Source: Lytechinus pictus
Lineage: Eukaryota > Echinodermata > Echinoidea > Temnopleuroida > Toxopneustidae
Assembly: GCF_037042905.1 (NCBI RefSeq)
Contig: NC_087246.1
Location: 38,081,001 to 38,145,000 of the forward strand
Direction of reading: 5' to 3'
DNA: 64,000 bases
Below are positions 61,374 through 64,000 of the stretch, in pieces; positions within the stretch are counted from its first letter, which is position 1, and each line of letters starts with the position of its first letter. Both the position numbers and the translations under genes were made by a program. The notes under the pieces were generated by a model that worked only from the letters and a program-made list of their open reading frames with translations, was not told the origin of the DNA and searched no databases.

Positions 61374-61660
61374 AATTCAAAATCTGTTCAATAAGTCTGT
61401 GTTTCCGAGCTTATTCAAGAGTCCAACATACAAGTCAAAGCAAAAAAAAATTGCCAAAAATTGCCAGTGAATATGCGCTGCTCGCATTAGCTCTCTCGAA
61501 CCCGCTATACGTTTGGAGCTAGCTAGCTGCACGTCGCATCGTAGTAGTTCGTTTTTTCGATTCCCATCCGTTCCCATCTGAGAACCGAAAGATGCACCTG
61601 TTGGAAACTCACTGACTCGCTATGGCATGTATGTGGACCACTAGACAGTAGTGTATTGGT
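61374..61660 (-). promoter_or_regulatory. Presumed RHPN2 5' UTR and proximal promoter region
   Basis: This is the sequence immediately 5' of the RHPN2 start. It is richer in CpG than the surrounding introns, with TAGCTAGCTGCACG and CATCGTAGTAGTTCG stretches. I see no convincing TATA box, and the transcription start cannot be fixed from sequence alone. Confidence 0.35.
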
Positions 61661-61989
61661 CGGTAAATCAGCTATAGCGCCACCTTTCAGCTTAAACATT
61701 ATAATCTACCTTTCTCTATATAGATCTCTCTGTGTCAATAGCCATGAAAACTTATTACAACAAGTTAAAGTTGTTTTTATTTCTCATATTAACCAAAACA
61801 AAAAGTTATTACAATGCAACAACATCAAAAAAGAGGATGCACAATCAACAAAAACGGGTTGGCAATGCCCTCATATCTCATATGCAGAATATTTTCAACC
61901 GGGATTGTCAATTCAATTTATCAACATTCAACATAAAAAATGAGGAAACAAAAAAGCTAAGCTAGCTTGTAAGAATTAGTCTCTATGAG

Positions 61990-62650
61990 CAAATACTAAA
62001 AATTTGTTTCATTCCCTAAAATTGTTGAAAGTAGACGACCTCAATAAACTTAAACAATGTCATTTTCTCTACAGGTGTTTAAATTCTCAAACTCCACAAA
62101 AATTTCGTGATTCGTTTTGATACCCGCTCAAATACTGGCCCCAAAATATGGAACGAAATTCCGGATTACATAAAACAAATCTCTATCGACAACTAGCTTT
62201 AAGTATAAAATTAAAAAAAATTGCTTCTGTCATTTTGTATATGAATATTTTCCATTTTACGTTTCCTTTTGACTTTAAGTTAACATAAATAATATGAACC
62301 ATGGACAATTGTTGTTGCGGCATCTATATTTTGCCCCCACTGATAAATTTGTTGAGCATTCTATTTTATTTAGTAATTCATGCCCACCTCCCCGCTCACG
62401 TCTCCCTCTCTCGTTCCCTTTCCTTCTCTTCTTTTCTCTGCCCTTTCCTTTGTATTGTTTATTGTTTATATTGTATTTTTGTCAATAGGCGTATCCCGCC
62501 ACAGGCCTCATCTTTTAGGGTATACGCCTTCTTCTTTAAACCCAACATGTACATATTAAATATTCTTCATAACAAATTGATTTTTGTATGAATCAAAGTT
62601 TACGAAAAATGTAATGAAATGGAAAAAAAATAAATGTTTATTTGAATTGA
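61990..62650 (+). mobile_element. Decayed LINE 3' fragment
   Basis: In mixed frames the + strand gives LLKVDDLNKLKQCHFLYRCL (about 62020-62080), then NTGPKIWNEIPDYIKQ (about 62130-62180). This is the C-terminal domain next to the RT of a CR1/L2/Jockey-like LINE. A frameshift separates the parts. The tail is AAATAAATGTTTATTTGAAT. Confidence 0.65.
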
Positions 62651-63232
62651 ATTATTTTTTTATATTATGACAAAATATCCTTAAAATCTCCCGATCCCAG
62701 GTCGAAAATAATAATTAAAAAAATTTTGCTCGAGCTTTGCGCTCGCACCGTTTATTAAATGCTAACCACTTCACGATTCACCTACACAGTGCTTGAAATA
62801 ATGCTTATTTATTGGATTGTTGTGTTAATTAATGTGATTTGAAGTCACCTATAACATTGATAAAATATTTTGAAGATATATGGAAACATTGCTTTCCTAA
62901 CAGTGTTTCATTACCGGTATTGATTTTTGTCAATGTCATCAATAAAGGATATAGGCCCATATATTGGTATAAATTATCACCCGGTTCCACAAAGATGCCA
63001 GAATATGACCCCCCCCCCCCTTCATTAGTTTATGATCAAAGTCATGTCCATATCTAAGATTCTTTGGTATCGTACAATTTATAAATGGACTAATTATAAC
63101 CATACTCTCATGACGCAGCAGATATGACAGTTGCAATAAGGGATATATCATGGACAAATTCTTGTGAGAATAGAATGAGCACGGGAGCTCTAGCGGAGCG
63201 ACAGCGCAAGAAATTTTGCAAAATTATGCCAA
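62651..63232. other. Non-coding, one GC-palindromic module
   Basis: GCTCGAGCTTTGCGCTCGC near 62730-62748 is the inverse of the GCGAGCGC modules in the first kilobase. Otherwise AT-rich DNA with no gene seen. Confidence 0.4.
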
Positions 63233-63846
63233 TTAAAGGTCAAGTCCACCTAAAAAAATTGTTGATTTTAATCAACAGAGAAAAATCAGACAAGCAATAT
63301 GCTGAAAATTTCATCAAAATCGGATATGAAATAAAGAAGTATGACATTTTAAAGTTTCGCTTATTTTTCACAAAATAGTTATATGCACAATTCAGTCACA
63401 ATCATGTAAATGAGAAAATTGATGATGTCCCTCACTCACTATTTCTTTTGTTTTTTATTCTTTGAATAATACATTATTTCAATTTTTACAGATTTGACAA
63501 TAAGGACAAATTTGACTGACCCATAAAATGTTAAACAATGATGATTCCACATGTTCAGGGAGAAAAAAACTTTGTTTCACAGGACAATGGGGAGAAAATT
63601 TGAATATTTCATATTTCCTATAAGAAAATACAAAAGAAATAGTGAGTGAGTGATGTCATCAGTTCCCTCATTTGCATACCGACCAGGATGTGCATAGAAC
63701 TGTTTTGTGAAATTAAGCGAAACTTAAAAATGTCATAACTTTCTTGTTTTACATCCGATTTTGATGAAATTTTCAGCATATATGCTTGTTGCATTTTTCT
63801 CTATTTATTCAAATCAACTTTTTCTTGGGGTGGACTTGTCCTTTAA
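63233..63846. mobile_element. Fold-back MITE, family B copy 2 (614 bp, TTAA ends)
   Basis: TTAAAGGTCAAGTCCACCTA at the left and GGGGTGGACTTGTCCTTTAA at the right, both with TTAA. Arm blocks correspond to those of 51654-52275. Complementary pairs include TGCTGAAAATTTCATCAAAA with TTTTGATGAAATTTTCAGCA near 63759. Confidence 0.9.
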
Positions 63847-64000
63847 GGCAATTTTACTGGTGCATTTAAATATGAATCCACACATTAACAGTAGTACTAA
63901 TCATTTTGGTGATTAATAACTATTCTGTCTTGAAAAGTGTGTGTGTGTGTGGGCGGGGGGTATGATTGTACATGTCATCCCCCTCTCCGAAAAGTGTGAG
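63847..64000. other. Window end, short (GT)n run
   Basis: A GTGTGTGTGTGTG run at about 63939-63951 followed by a G-run. Nothing else recognised. Confidence 0.5.

Overview
This is animal nuclear DNA: AT-rich, intron-rich and full of short repeats. The repeat vocabulary (TTAA-flanked fold-back elements, a tRNA-derived SINE, CR1/L2/Jockey-like LINE 3' ends, a tandem repeat carrying CATGACCAAGGTCA, and ACATGTACATGTA-rich spacers) resembles invertebrate deuterostomes, most likely an echinoderm such as a sea urchin. The species is an inference; the two genes below are direct readings.

Two conserved protein-coding genes lie tail to tail. On the + strand, the last three coding exons of a mitochondrial 2,4-dienoyl-CoA reductase (DECR1-like) occupy 10714-12785; the 5' part of that gene was not found in the window. 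On the - strand, a complete rhophilin-2-like gene (RHPN2) runs from an ATG at 61373 to a TGA at 21912. It has 14 coding exons that join in frame into a 704-residue protein with the order HR1 (Rho-binding), BRO1, PDZ and a basic tail. Every junction used here has GT/AG borders and matching phase. The gene fills about 39.5 kb, almost all of it intron.

Region by region: 1-1100 is AT-rich with GC-palindromic modules. 1110-2940 holds a possible GC-rich promoter-like patch, a 60-bp-arm hairpin, degenerate tandem repeats, a 740-bp polypyrimidine tract and a 16-bp tandem repeat. 3530-9700 is a transposon patch: a LINE 3' end, a 682-bp MITE, a LINE 3' fragment on +, and a decayed LINE on - that is split by a 1.4-kb nested element with a clear target-site duplication. 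10.7-12.8 kb is the DECR1 tail, with an array of GTCGAC palindromes in an intron. 12.8-21.9 kb is the intergenic space, with a 1.5-kb tandem array, fold-back MITEs and probably the RHPN2 3' UTR. 21.9-61.4 kb is RHPN2, whose introns carry at least nine fold-back elements, a SINE, a GAT/ATG microsatellite and a satellite-like array with DR1 nuclear-receptor-type sites. 61.4-64 kb holds the RHPN2 5' flank, a decayed LINE end and another fold-back element.

No operons, CRISPR arrays, rRNA genes or intact mobile-element genes were seen. The most unusual material is the set of three distinct families of about 600-bp fold-back elements, with TTAA at their intact ends, two of which share the same internal sequence block, and the load of long palindromes inside one pre-mRNA.
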